A DNA stretch of 64,000 nt. Origin: Citrobacter arsenatis (GTDB lineage Bacteria; Pseudomonadota; Gammaproteobacteria; Enterobacterales; Enterobacteriaceae). Each line of letters opens with the position of its first letter. Position 1 is the stretch's first letter. The stretch is from contig NZ_CP037864.1 in NCBI RefSeq assembly GCF_004353845.1, positions 682,001-746,000 of the forward strand. The letters are read 5' to 3'. Of this stretch, positions 24,939 to 32,423 are shown piece after piece. Position numbers and translations under genes: made by a program. The notes beneath the pieces were generated by a model. That model was given only the letters and a program-made list of their open reading frames with translations, had not been told where the DNA came from and did not search any database.

Positions 24939-25573
24939 AAAAGTGCGCAATGAGTAGCGTGGGTATTAAGAGTTTATTTAATACCATGCCAGATGATCAA
25001 TATAAACTACATCTGTTTACAAACCAGCCCGCTTTTAGTCAGGCAATGTTAAATACGTCGTTTTCGGCGATCATTTTCTCCCTCTCTGCAATTAGAACCG
25101 ATCGCAGGGCCGGATTGGCCTATTTGACGGAACTGGCGGTAAATTTTCCGCGTGTTCGCCGCGTGGTGATAGCTGATGATGACGCGGAGGCGCGTTTAAT
25201 CGGCTCTCTGTCACCGTTGCCGCTGGATGGCGTTGTGAGTAAATCTTCTTCGTTAACGGTGCTGCAGGATGCGTTATTTACAGCATTGAACAGCCCTGGG
25301 CGAGGAGCCGAAGCCACGAAAAATCATTGGTATATCAATCAAAGCCGTATGCTCAGTCCGACAGAACGCGAAATATTGCGCTTTATGTCAAATGGCTTTT
25401 CGATGCCGCAAATTGCTGTTCAGCTTGAACGAAACATTAAAACCATTCGGGCACATAAATTTAATGTGATGTCCAAACTGGGTGTTAGCTCAGATGCGGG
25501 GTTACTGGATGCTGCTGATATTCTCCTGTATCTGCGTGCCGGAGAGCCAACCCCTTTCCTGCAGGCGGTTTAG
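24899..25573 (+). CDS. bglJ: BglJ, LuxR-type partner of RcsB
   Basis: 224-residue LuxR-family regulator. In K-12, BglJ forms a heterodimer with RcsB that activates bgl, leuO and other loci without phosphorylation. The receiver-like N-terminus (about 8-130; VIADDDAEARLIGSLSPLPLDG) lacks a canonical acidic pocket. The C-terminal helix-turn-helix is LSPTEREILRFMSNGFSMPQ onward (about 152-205). It begins inside yjjQ with MENRSIKRNVAL, aligned with the K-12 start. The C-terminal ten residues differ from K-12. Confidence 0.94.
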   Translation: MENRSIKRNVALVEKCAMSSVGIKSLFNTMPDDQYKLHLFTNQPAFSQAMLNTSFSAIIFSLSAIRTDRRAGLAYLTELAVNFPRVRRVVIADDDAEARLIGSLSPLPLDGVVSKSSSLTVLQDALFTALNSPGRGAEATKNHWYINQSRMLSPTEREILRFMSNGFSMPQIAVQLERNIKTIRAHKFNVMSKLGVSSDAGLLDAADILLYLRAGEPTPFLQAV

Positions 25574-25632
25574 TGACAGACAACATTAACGTTTTCGTGT
25601 CGGTTTCAGTTGCCGGTAGGAAGCGTGAAATA

Positions 25633-26091
25633 TTACTGACAGACATCAACCCAGGTGGCGGAAGTCAGTTCAGCCATCCTTTCAGGCGTGATGCGAACCG
25701 CGCTGTGGATGGCACCTGCGGCAGGCAGCACTTCAGCGTAGTGCTTCAGAGAAACATCACAGTACACTGAAATCGGCGTTTCCAGTCCGAAAGGACATAC
25801 GCCGCCAACGGGATGGCCTGTCGCGCTTACGACTTCATCGCTACTTAACATACGGGCTTTGGCGCCAAACGTACTCTTTAGCTTTTTGTTATCCAGCCGG
25901 GCATCGCCTTTAGCGACGACCAGGATGATGTCATTCTTCACCTTTAGCGAAAGCGTTTTTGCAATTTGACCTGGTTCGACGTTATGAGCTCTCGCTGCCA
26001 ACTCGACGGTTGCCGTGCTCTGGTTTAATTCGATAATCTCGATATCTGGTGCATGTTGCGCTAAAAATTGACGTACTGATTGCAAACTCAT
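25633..26091 (-). CDS. YbaK/ProX-type aminoacyl-tRNA deacylase-like protein
   Basis: 152-residue single-domain protein of the YbaK/EbsC (INS-like, bacterial ProX) family, whose members hydrolyse mischarged tRNA in trans. Family features are the invariant-type lysine region GQIAKTLSLKVKND (about 42-55), VVAKGDARLDNKKLK (about 58-72) and the GHPVGGVCPFGL loop (about 92-103), usually GGxSPxG in YbaK proper. The different loop makes it distinct from YbaK (Cys-tRNA-Pro), so substrate is uncertain. It may instead act on a small acyl compound. It is convergent with bglJ and divergent from the EIIC locus. K-12 has no gene here. Confidence 0.82.
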   Translation of the reverse strand: MSLQSVRQFLAQHAPDIEIIELNQSTATVELAARAHNVEPGQIAKTLSLKVKNDIILVVAKGDARLDNKKLKSTFGAKARMLSSDEVVSATGHPVGGVCPFGLETPISVYCDVSLKHYAEVLPAAGAIHSAVRITPERMAELTSATWVDVCQ

Positions 26092-26236
26092 TTCTCTCTC
26101 CCTGGTGCCTACAGGCAGCTCCGCACAGCAGAAAACCGCATGGCGTAATTTGTCATAAGGGCAAGCTCGCTGTAAATATTTTAATGTAACAACATGGCAA
26201 CATCAGCAGTTTTTCGATCGTCTTCACAATCAAAGA

Positions 26237-26284
26237 AACCGGTTACAGTAACCGGTTGCAGAATGCTGAAATGGCGATTATTAC
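26237..26284 (+). promoter_or_regulatory. Promoter with 21-bp operator-like dyad for the EIIC locus
   Basis: AACCGGTT-N5-AACCGGTT at 26237-26257 is a dyad that is perfect except for its central base. TTGCAG (26256-26261), a 17-bp spacer and TATTAC (26279-26284) form a plausible sigma-70 promoter whose -35 box overlaps the dyad. AACCGGTT with a central CG is typical of LacI/GalR-family operators, so a repressor encoded elsewhere may control the gene. Confidence 0.6.
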
Positions 26285-26326
26285 TGAAGTTGTCACTTCC
26301 TCTGTATCACATAATAAGAGCCATCT

Positions 26327-26467
26327 ATGAAACTTAACTCAAAAAGCGGTAAGGCTGGTGTTTCTCCCGGCACGGTTGCGAAAAGTAGTAATGGGTTTTA
26401 CGTGGTGGTGTTGATGCCAGCGCGGTTGCAGGGTTTTGCACAATGGGAGAACGGCTATGTCTGCTAA
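26327..26467 (+). CDS. 46-codon leader ORF overlapping the EIIC start
   Basis: A short reading frame starts at the ATG 26327, preceded by AAGAG at a suitable distance, and ends at TAA 26465-26467. It encodes MKLNSKSGKAGVSPGTVAKS followed by a more hydrophobic stretch (FYVVVLMPARLQG) and ends ENGYVC. Its last 11 bases overlap the first codons of the EIIC gene (ATG 26457), an arrangement typical of translational coupling. I recognise no family. It may be a leader peptide that controls EIIC translation, a small membrane-associated partner, or a chance ORF; conservation would decide. Confidence 0.45.
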   Translation: MKLNSKSGKAGVSPGTVAKSSNGFYVVVLMPARLQGFAQWENGYVC

Positions 26468-27800
26468 CCATGCTGTATTTAATGTGATTTTCCGCTTTGT
26501 TGAGAATTACGTTAGTCCTGTCGCCGGGCGTATATCTTCACAGCGTCATGTAATGGCAATTCGTGATGGTTTTATCTCGGCGATGCCCTTTATGATTGTA
26601 GGTTCGTTCCTGCTGGTTTTCGCCTACCCGCCTTTTTCTCCGGATACCACATGGGGGTTTGCCCGCGCGTGGCTGGATATGGCGAAACAGTTTGAAGGCC
26701 AAATCCTCACGCCGTTTGATATGACAATGGGGATCATGTCGGTTTACATATGTGCGGCTATTGCTTATAACCTGGGTAAGCATTATGTGAAGTCGCACCA
26801 GTTAGATCCGTTTATGTGTGCGATGCTGTCGATCATGGCTTTTTTGCTGATTGCCGCGCCGAAAACCAAAGGCACGATGCCGGTTGATAGCCTGGGCGGT
26901 ACGGGGATTTTTACCGCCATTCTGGTGGCCATTTACTGCGTTGAAATGATGCGCTTCCTGAAGGCGCATAACATCGGCATCCGTTTACCCGACCAGGTAC
27001 CGCCGATGATCAAAAACTCCTTCGATCTGCTGATCCCGGTGCTGGTGGTGGTGTTGACGCTGTACCCGCTGAGCCTGGTGATACAGTCGCAGTTTGATAT
27101 GCTGATTCCACAGGCCATCATGGCCATCTTTAAACCACTGGTATCCGCCGCTGATTCTCTCCCGGCGATCCTGCTGGCGGTACTGATTGGCCATCTGCTG
27201 TGGTTTGCCGGTATTCACGGCGCGGCTATTGTGTCGGGAATGCTGCAAATGTTCTGGCTCACCAATCTTGGGATGAATCAGTCGGCGCTGGCGCAGGGTG
27301 CGCCTTTACCGCATATCTTTATGGAAGCATTCTGGACGTTCTTCATCGTGGTTGGTGGTTCTGGTGCGACGATGGGGTTGGTGATTTGTTACCTGCGGAG
27401 TCGCTCGGCTCATTTACGCTCGATTGGGCGTTTGAGTGTGGTCCCCAGCATTTTTAATATTAACGAACCGGTGATTTTCGGTACGCCGATTGTTATGAAC
27501 CCGGTGTTCTTTATTCCCTTCCTGTTGGCCCCGATGGTGAATGCGGTACTGGCATGGGCGGCGATGAAGCTGGATTTAATTGGGCGGGTGATTTCAGTGG
27601 TTCCCTGGACCGCACCAGCACCGGTTGGCGCGGCGTGGGCGTTGGGCTGGGATTATCGTGCGGCGATCCTGGTCGTGCTGTTAGCGCTGGTGTCGGCCAT
27701 CATCTACTTCCCGTTCTTTAAGGTCTACGAAAAGCAGCTATTAGCGCAGGAAAAAGAAGAAGCACAGCGTATAGAAGAGGAAAATCAGCAGGTTGCATAA
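26457..27800 (+). CDS. PTS EIIC, cellobiose/lactose type (ChbC-like), orphan
   Basis: 447-residue membrane permease of the phosphotransferase system, lactose/N,N'-diacetylchitobiose family. About ten membrane segments are seen. Substrate-binding signature residues are H254 in WFAGIHGAA and E337 in FNINEPVIFG, equivalent to the His and Glu of ChbC. The C-terminus is an acidic helix (EKEEAQRIEEENQQ). No EIIA or EIIB gene is near, so it must borrow them, for example ChbA/ChbB, or work differently. I chose ATG 26457 because GGGAGA lies just upstream; the in-frame ATG at 26436 has no such site. Sugar specificity is probably a beta-glucoside or chitobiose-like disaccharide, inferred from family only. 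Confidence 0.88.
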   Translation: MSANHAVFNVIFRFVENYVSPVAGRISSQRHVMAIRDGFISAMPFMIVGSFLLVFAYPPFSPDTTWGFARAWLDMAKQFEGQILTPFDMTMGIMSVYICAAIAYNLGKHYVKSHQLDPFMCAMLSIMAFLLIAAPKTKGTMPVDSLGGTGIFTAILVAIYCVEMMRFLKAHNIGIRLPDQVPPMIKNSFDLLIPVLVVVLTLYPLSLVIQSQFDMLIPQAIMAIFKPLVSAADSLPAILLAVLIGHLLWFAGIHGAAIVSGMLQMFWLTNLGMNQSALAQGAPLPHIFMEAFWTFFIVVGGSGATMGLVICYLRSRSAHLRSIGRLSVVPSIFNINEPVIFGTPIVMNPVFFIPFLLAPMVNAVLAWAAMKLDLIGRVISVVPWTAPAPVGAAWALGWDYRAAILVVLLALVSAIIYFPFFKVYEKQLLAQEKEEAQRIEEENQQVA

Positions 27801-27807
27801 CTAGCTG

Positions 27808-27829
27808 GCGAGGGGCAGTCGCTCCTCGC
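27808..27829. terminator. Hairpin between convergent EIIC and fhuF genes
   Basis: GCGAGGGGC and GCTCCTCGC pair (9 bp, one G-T) across AGTC, immediately before the fhuF stop codon and 8 bp after the EIIC stop. It probably marks the 3' ends of both transcripts, though neither side has a strong U-run. Confidence 0.55.
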
Positions 27830-28618
27830 TTACTTCAGCGTACAGTCACCGCATTGCTGAACATCTGGCAGGCGATAGCGCTGGCAGCAGGTTCTGCGCA
27901 CCAACAGACCTTCACGCGGAACAACGGTCCGCCACAGGGGATTATCCTGGCCGCTGGAGAGTTGTTTCTCAAAAAAGCAGGTCTGGCGCAGTGTGTTCAG
28001 TAGTTCTTCACCTAATAACGGCTTCATTTCCGTTAAATACCAGTGAATTAAATATCCGGTGTTGCTCCAGATAAGTTTCGCATTGATCTCTCCCGTCGCT
28101 TCCAGCGCCTGCACGACCGGCGTCAGCGCCGAGAGAATCAGCGTTTCCATGCGTTGTTGAGGAGACTGGGCCGTGGCCTGGCGATCCTCATGTACGTCGA
28201 TCCAGAAGCAGGCAGCACGGCCCGTTTCGTGAAATTCCACGTGCATGTGTTCAGGATAGACGTCGATAGCTTCTTTTTGCGTCAGCAGGGCCACCATGAG
28301 CGGAGGCATCATCAGGCCGATATACCACTGCGCCCAGAGCGAAATCAGCGGCTTATTTTCGCGTGGAAGCGTGGGCTGATTGCGATAGATATGGTCTGAG
28401 TAGATAGCCAGCAGCGAACTTAGCGTCGTCGGCTGGGTCCATTCATGCAGCGTCATCGCTCCTGGTACAGGCGTTTCGTCCAGACGAATGAAGTCCAGCA
28501 GGTGCTCGCGAGTTTTGGCTATCGTTGCGCGTACGGCAGCAGCCAGCGAAGGCATCGCCACAGGGGGATGGCTACGCCAGATGACATCTTCAACGATCGG
28601 TGCGGAACGATAAGCCAT
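27830..28618 (-). CDS. fhuF: FhuF, siderophore-iron reductase
   Basis: 262-residue cytoplasmic [2Fe-2S] protein that reduces ferric iron in hydroxamate siderophores such as ferrioxamine B and coprogen, releasing the metal. The C-terminal cluster ligands follow the unusual FhuF pattern CC-x10-C-x2-C in RRTCCQRYRLPDVQQCGDC, at the very end of the protein. The N-terminal part is a FhuF/IucA-like fold without clear motifs. Length equals K-12 FhuF. A Fur-like box lies 24-44 bp upstream. The diguanylate cyclase gene lies upstream on the same strand, 108 bp away. Confidence 0.96.
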   Translation of the reverse strand: MAYRSAPIVEDVIWRSHPPVAMPSLAAAVRATIAKTREHLLDFIRLDETPVPGAMTLHEWTQPTTLSSLLAIYSDHIYRNQPTLPRENKPLISLWAQWYIGLMMPPLMVALLTQKEAIDVYPEHMHVEFHETGRAACFWIDVHEDRQATAQSPQQRMETLILSALTPVVQALEATGEINAKLIWSNTGYLIHWYLTEMKPLLGEELLNTLRQTCFFEKQLSSGQDNPLWRTVVPREGLLVRRTCCQRYRLPDVQQCGDCTLK

Positions 28619-28641
28619 GACTATATAAGGATGTTAATCTA

Positions 28642-28662
28642 AATGATAATGATTGCTAATCC
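28642..28662 (-). promoter_or_regulatory. Fur-like box before fhuF
   Basis: The segment contains GATAATGATT, two GATAAT-type hexamers as in the Fur consensus, then a degenerate half (GCTAATC). It overlaps the expected fhuF promoter position. K-12 fhuF is Fur-repressed. Confidence 0.7.
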
Positions 28663-28726
28663 TATAGTTGACAATTAACGATGGCAAGATATTTGTCGCA
28701 ATCCCGGGCGGTACCGCACAGATAGC

Positions 28727-29803
28727 TCAGGTAGAAGGGCAATTCACCCGCAGTTCATCGCTGACCAGCGTGCTGTTGCGCCCAAGACTCTTGGCCTCAT
28801 AAAGGGCCTTATCCGCTCGGGCAATAGCCGCCTCAATATCCTGCTCAATCAGAGGCGCAATGCCGATACTGACGGTTACGTTGGTTGCCACGCTCTCATT
28901 GAACATGTGGGGAATCTTAAGATCGTACACTTTCTGGCGAATGCGTTCGGCGGCAGCTTGCGCCTGCTGGGGATCGACTGCGGTCAGCAAAACCATAAAC
29001 TCTTCACCGCCAAAACGCGCCACTACGTCCCGGGAGCGTACGGAGTCACGAATCGCGGCAGAAACGCGGATCAGTGCCTGGTCGCCCATCATATGCCCGT
29101 AATGATCGTTATAGGCTTTGAAATGGTCGATATCCAGCAGCAGTACGTAGTGCTTCGAGTTGCTCAGGGCTAACAACGTATCGAGTCTGTGTTGCAGCCC
29201 CCGGCGATTGTACAAACCGGTCAGCGGGTCCAGCATGCTGAGTCCGTTCAAGGTTTCCCGTTCTTCCAGCAGTTTGTACATCAGTTGCTGGGCGAAGCCA
29301 TCGTAGCGCTTTTGTATCACATGCTGGATGGCGATTCCGGCCATGGGCAGCGCCATAAAATAGAAAATTCGTAACCCATGCTCGCTGCCGTTTAGCCATA
29401 AACAGACGGCGACGGAAGGCAATGAGTGAAGCGTAAATGCGATGATATTATTGGCAAAAGCGATAGAACCAATAAACAGCACACTCAGAAGGGCGATTAA
29501 TAGAAAATAATAATCATTATGACCTAGCGCGTTATATTTCAGGAAAATATGTAATGCCCATAGCAAGCCAAAAACGATTGAAATAAAAGGGAGATTAATT
29601 TTTTTATCCGCATATTTCCCGTGCCATGCCAGCAACAATGTACTCATCACGAACATCAGCAACGCCGGTATCGATAAGGCTTTGACGGCAAACAGTGGGA
29701 AAAAAAGCGTAAACAGCGCGGAGACGGCGTTGAGCAGCAGAAACAGTCGTAAAGAGAGTTGGTATTTTTTGGTGCGCAGAGTTCGCCAGGATTGTACTGT
29801 CAT
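28727..29803 (-). CDS. Membrane-bound diguanylate cyclase (GGDEF)
   Basis: 358-residue protein with six predicted membrane helices (about 18-40, 43-61, 73-90, 98-114, 119-136 and 144-162) and a C-terminal GGDEF domain (about 190-345). The active site is GGEEF at 265-269 with the metal-binding D224 in LLDIDHF, so it should make cyclic di-GMP from GTP. The inhibitory I-site RxxD is present as RSRD (256-259), five residues before GGEEF, implying product feedback. The N-terminus is not a named sensor domain that I can recognise. From memory, Salmonella has a GGDEF gene (STM4551) beside fhuF; this is probably its counterpart. K-12 lacks it. Confidence 0.92.
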   Translation of the reverse strand: MTVQSWRTLRTKKYQLSLRLFLLLNAVSALFTLFFPLFAVKALSIPALLMFVMSTLLLAWHGKYADKKINLPFISIVFGLLWALHIFLKYNALGHNDYYFLLIALLSVLFIGSIAFANNIIAFTLHSLPSVAVCLWLNGSEHGLRIFYFMALPMAGIAIQHVIQKRYDGFAQQLMYKLLEERETLNGLSMLDPLTGLYNRRGLQHRLDTLLALSNSKHYVLLLDIDHFKAYNDHYGHMMGDQALIRVSAAIRDSVRSRDVVARFGGEEFMVLLTAVDPQQAQAAAERIRQKVYDLKIPHMFNESVATNVTVSIGIAPLIEQDIEAAIARADKALYEAKSLGRNSTLVSDELRVNCPST

Positions 29804-30021
29804 AGGTAAATATTGTTAGTTATCTGTAATATACGAAGGTGTGTTGGTAAATAAAACAAATAACGAACGGGATATCATTCGCTGAGGTCTTTATTGTTTT
29901 TAGTTGGAAAGCTAATCGGCGAGCAATTTATCACCTTAGATTATTCATGTCATCAATCGTTAAGTAAAACTCATATAATTGATAGTGCCTCATAGCTGAC
30001 AAATGAGAAATTTTACCATAT

Positions 30022-30040
30022 GATATTGGTTATCATTATC
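30022..30040 (+). promoter_or_regulatory. Fur box before yjjZ
   Basis: GATATTGGTTATCATTATC matches 16 of 19 positions of the Fur consensus GATAATGATAATCATTATC. It lies 19 bp before the chosen yjjZ start, within its promoter or leader. It could also affect the divergent diguanylate cyclase gene. Confidence 0.78.
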
Positions 30041-30058
30041 AATGTCATAGGTGGTACC

Positions 30059-30295
30059 ATGTTGCAACGTACGCTGGGCAGTGGATGGGGTGTTCTGCTG
30101 CCGGGAATGCTCATTGCCGGGATGGCATTTAGTGACCTGTCGGTCTACGTATGGAAGGCGATGATTGTATTAGGATTACTGCTGACTTCACTTATGTTAT
30201 ATCACAAGCGTTTACGGCATTTTGTTTTGCTGCCTTCATGCGCGGCGCTGATCGGCGGCATTGTTCTGGTAATGATGAACTGGAATCAGGGATGA
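30059..30295 (+). CDS. yjjZ: YjjZ, small membrane protein (DUF1435)
   Basis: 78-residue protein of the DUF1435 family (YjjZ), with three hydrophobic segments (about 8-24, 28-48 and 55-75), so inner-membrane located. Function is unknown. I chose the ATG at 30059 because AGGTGG lies just upstream and the length then equals K-12 YjjZ; the in-frame ATG at 30020 would put the Fur box inside the gene. The Fur box implies iron-limitation induction together with fhuF, so a role in iron supply is plausible but unproven. Confidence 0.85.
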   Translation: MLQRTLGSGWGVLLPGMLIAGMAFSDLSVYVWKAMIVLGLLLTSLMLYHKRLRHFVLLPSCAALIGGIVLVMMNWNQG

Positions 30296-30334
30296 ACAAA
30301 ACAGGGAAGAACATCGAGAAGGAGATAAGATAAT

Positions 30335-30420
30335 TGGTGCGAGGGGGGGGACTCGAACCCCCACATCCTAAGGACACTAACACCTGAAGCTAGCGCGTCT
30401 ACCAATTCCGCCACCTTCGC
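30335..30420 (-). tRNA. leuV: tRNA-Leu(CAG), third copy in the operon
   Basis: 86 bases including an encoded CCA. The minus strand begins GCGAAGGTGGCGGAATTGG, has anticodon CAG in CTTCAGGTG, a long class II variable arm (TGTCCTTAGGATG) and the T-loop GGTTCGAGTCC. It reads CUG codons. It is one base shorter than copy 1 in the variable arm. The symbol follows K-12 order leuQ-leuP-leuV. Confidence 0.95.
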
Positions 30421-30452
30421 ACAGTCATCTTATTTTTTTGATATCGCCTCGT

Positions 30453-30538
30453 TGGTGCGAGGGGGGGGACTCGAACCCCCACATCCTAAGGACACTAACA
30501 CCTGAAGCTAGCGCGTCTACCAATTCCGCCACCTTCGC
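30453..30538 (-). tRNA. leuP: tRNA-Leu(CAG), second copy in the operon
   Basis: 86 bases including CCA and apparently identical to the copy at 30335-30420, with the same variable arm and T-loop. The spacer to the next copy is 32 bases. Anticodon CAG. Confidence 0.95.
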
Positions 30539-30566
30539 CCAGTGCGAGCAATATCAACGTGGATTA

Positions 30567-30653
30567 TGGTGCGAGGGGGGGGACTTGAACCCCCACGTCC
30601 GAAAGGACACTAACACCTGAAGCTAGCGCGTCTACCAATTCCGCCACCTTCGC
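30567..30653 (-). tRNA. leuQ: tRNA-Leu(CAG), first copy in the operon
   Basis: 87 bases including CCA, nearest the promoter. It differs from the other two in the variable arm (TGTCCTTTCGGACG) and T-loop (GGTTCAAGTCC), which is the sequence I remember for the K-12 copies. Anticodon CAG. Confidence 0.95.
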
Positions 30654-30694
30654 ATACCATCGACACTCAAAAAGTATCGTTACCACGGAGGCGA

Positions 30695-30722
30695 ATTCTA
30701 GAGATTTTATGCAGGGCGTCAA
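30695..30722 (-). promoter_or_regulatory. Promoter of the tRNA-Leu operon
   Basis: On the minus strand TTGACG (30722-30717), a 16-bp spacer and TAGAAT (30700-30695) are followed by a GC-rich discriminator (TCGCCTCCG). That form is typical of growth-rate and ppGpp-controlled stable-RNA promoters. Confidence 0.85.
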
Positions 30723-30787
30723 CAGTTAATTATCGAACTTAACGTGATTGCCGAAAAAAAAGGCGTTTCTTCGGTTTCTGGCGTTTG

Positions 30788-30873
30788 ATGCAGGCTGGAT
30801 AAGCAATTGTGCCATCCGGCGTTGCTTGGTGTCAGGCCGGATAGTGGCGTAAATGCCTTTTCCGGCCTGCATC
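30788..30873. repeat. BIME between the tRNA-Leu operon and rsmC
   Basis: Two opposed REP-like arms (GCAGGCTGGATAAG...CCATCCGGC and GGCCGGATAGTGGC...TTCCGGCCTGC) lie just after the rsmC stop codon on its strand, so it probably serves as the rsmC 3' end. Confidence 0.8.
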
Positions 30874-30875
30874 CG

Positions 30876-31907
30876 TTAGGCTTTTTTCGCCTGACGCGTC
30901 ATGATGGTGCGATAGACCTTGAAGCGCCCGGTTTGCGCGATAACCTCGTGGAAGCCAAACACTTCATCCAGTACCTTCGGATAAGGCAGGAAGGCGTTCG
31001 CCACGATACGCAGCTCACCGCCGCTGTTGAGATGGCGTACTGCGCCGCGAATCAGCGTTTGCGCGGCATCAAGACTGGTCTGCATCCCATCATGGAAAGG
31101 TGGGTTGGAGATGATCATATCAAAGCGGCCCGTCACGTCAGAAAAGACGTTACTGGCGATGACCTCACCTTCAATCCCGTTGGCGGCAAGCGTTGCGCGG
31201 CTGGCTTCAACCGCGGCGGCGCTAACATCGCACAGGGTTAAGCGCACTTTTGGCGAGTGGCTGGCTAAGGCGACGGAGAGTACGCCTGCGCCACAGCCGA
31301 CATCCAGAACTTTGCCTTTGGTGTGCGGCGTCAGGGTGGAGAGCAGCAGTTGGCTGCCAACATCCAGGCCGTCACGGCTGAATACGCCCGGCAGCGTTTT
31401 GATGGTCAGATTGTCGGTCTGGTATTCATCCCAATATTTTTCTGCATCAAAGACCGGCTGTTTTTCCAGACGACCGTGGTACAGGCCGCAGCGACGTGCG
31501 CTGTCGACTTTGTTCAGCGGCGCGTACTCGGCCAGCATCTGCTCTGCGCTACGTACGCCGCTGCGGTTTTCGCCAACAACAAAAATATCGGTGCCCACCG
31601 GTAACAGTGACAGAAGATTCATCAACTGGAACTGGGCTTCCGGCTTATTCTTCGGCCAGTAGTAGATCAGCGTGTCGCTATCGGCAACGTCATCGGCCTG
31701 CGCGACGAGGCTGAAGCGGACGTTGTCGCCCATCTGGCGGTTAAGCACCTGCCAGTGGTGAAGCTGCTGAGTATGCGCACGGCTGGCGGCGCTTTCAAAA
31801 TGGGCAGGCAGGTCATCCTGCAAATCACCGGCAAACAGAATACGGCTTTGTTCGAAATCATCACTATGGCGCAGCAAGACTTCACTTGCCGGGGTAAAAG
31901 CAGACAT
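30876..31907 (-). CDS. rsmC: RsmC, 16S rRNA m2G1207 methyltransferase
   Basis: 343-residue enzyme that methylates N2 of G1207 in 16S rRNA within the 30S subunit. It has a degenerate N-terminal methyltransferase-like domain (about 1-165) and a functional C-terminal one with AdoMet motif I VLDVGCGAGVLS (about 199-210) and catalytic motif IV SNPPFHDG (about 267-274). Length equals K-12 RsmC. It is divergent from holD across 102 bp. Confidence 0.96.
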   Translation of the reverse strand: MSAFTPASEVLLRHSDDFEQSRILFAGDLQDDLPAHFESAASRAHTQQLHHWQVLNRQMGDNVRFSLVAQADDVADSDTLIYYWPKNKPEAQFQLMNLLSLLPVGTDIFVVGENRSGVRSAEQMLAEYAPLNKVDSARRCGLYHGRLEKQPVFDAEKYWDEYQTDNLTIKTLPGVFSRDGLDVGSQLLLSTLTPHTKGKVLDVGCGAGVLSVALASHSPKVRLTLCDVSAAAVEASRATLAANGIEGEVIASNVFSDVTGRFDMIISNPPFHDGMQTSLDAAQTLIRGAVRHLNSGGELRIVANAFLPYPKVLDEVFGFHEVIAQTGRFKVYRTIMTRQAKKA

Positions 31908-32009
31908 GGAGTGCTCCTTAAATTGTACAGCGGGGGATTATAGTTGTTTGATGGCGCGGATTCGACAAATTTGCTATATTTGCGCCCCTGATTACAGGAG
32001 TGTTTCGCT

Positions 32010-32423
32010 ATGACATCCCGACGAGACTGGCAGTTACAGCAACTGGGCATTACGCAGTGGTCGTTGCGTCGTCCCGGCGCGCTGCAGGGGGAGATCGCGA
32101 TTTCGATTCCTGCGCACGTCCGTTTGGTGATGGTGGCTGAACAGTTACCCGCGCTAACCGAGCCGTTGATGAGCGATTTTTTACGCGCATTAACCGTCAG
32201 CCCGGATCAGGTTTTACAACTGACGCCTGACCGTGTCGCCATGCTGCCGCAGGGTGGTCGCTGCAATAGCTGGCGGCTGGGAACCGATGAGCCGCTGCTG
32301 CTAGAGGGCGCTCAGGTCGCGAGTCCTGCGTTTAATGAATTACGGGAAAACCCAGCGGCCCGCGCCGCGTTATGGCAACAAATCTGCGCATATGAACACG
32401 ATTTCTTCCCTCGAACCGACTGA
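32010..32423 (+). CDS. holD: HolD, DNA polymerase III psi subunit
   Basis: 137-residue psi subunit, which links chi to the clamp loader. The N-terminal SRRDWQLQQLGITQWSLRRPGA region binds the clamp loader collar, and the rest is the chi-binding fold. The ATG at 32010 is preceded by AGGAG. It overlaps rimI by 32 bp, as in K-12, so rimI translation depends partly on holD. Confidence 0.95.
   Translation: MTSRRDWQLQQLGITQWSLRRPGALQGEIAISIPAHVRLVMVAEQLPALTEPLMSDFLRALTVSPDQVLQLTPDRVAMLPQGGRCNSWRLGTDEPLLLEGAQVASPAFNELRENPAARAALWQQICAYEHDFFPRTD

Noticed and set aside
30020..30058. Earlier yjjZ start at ATG 30020
   Set aside because: It would place the Fur box inside the coding sequence, lacks a ribosome site, and gives a longer protein than the family.
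30335..30653. Genomic-island attachment site at the tRNA-Leu genes
   Set aside because: No integrase, no direct repeat of a tRNA 3' end nearby, and the flanking genes are in normal backbone order.
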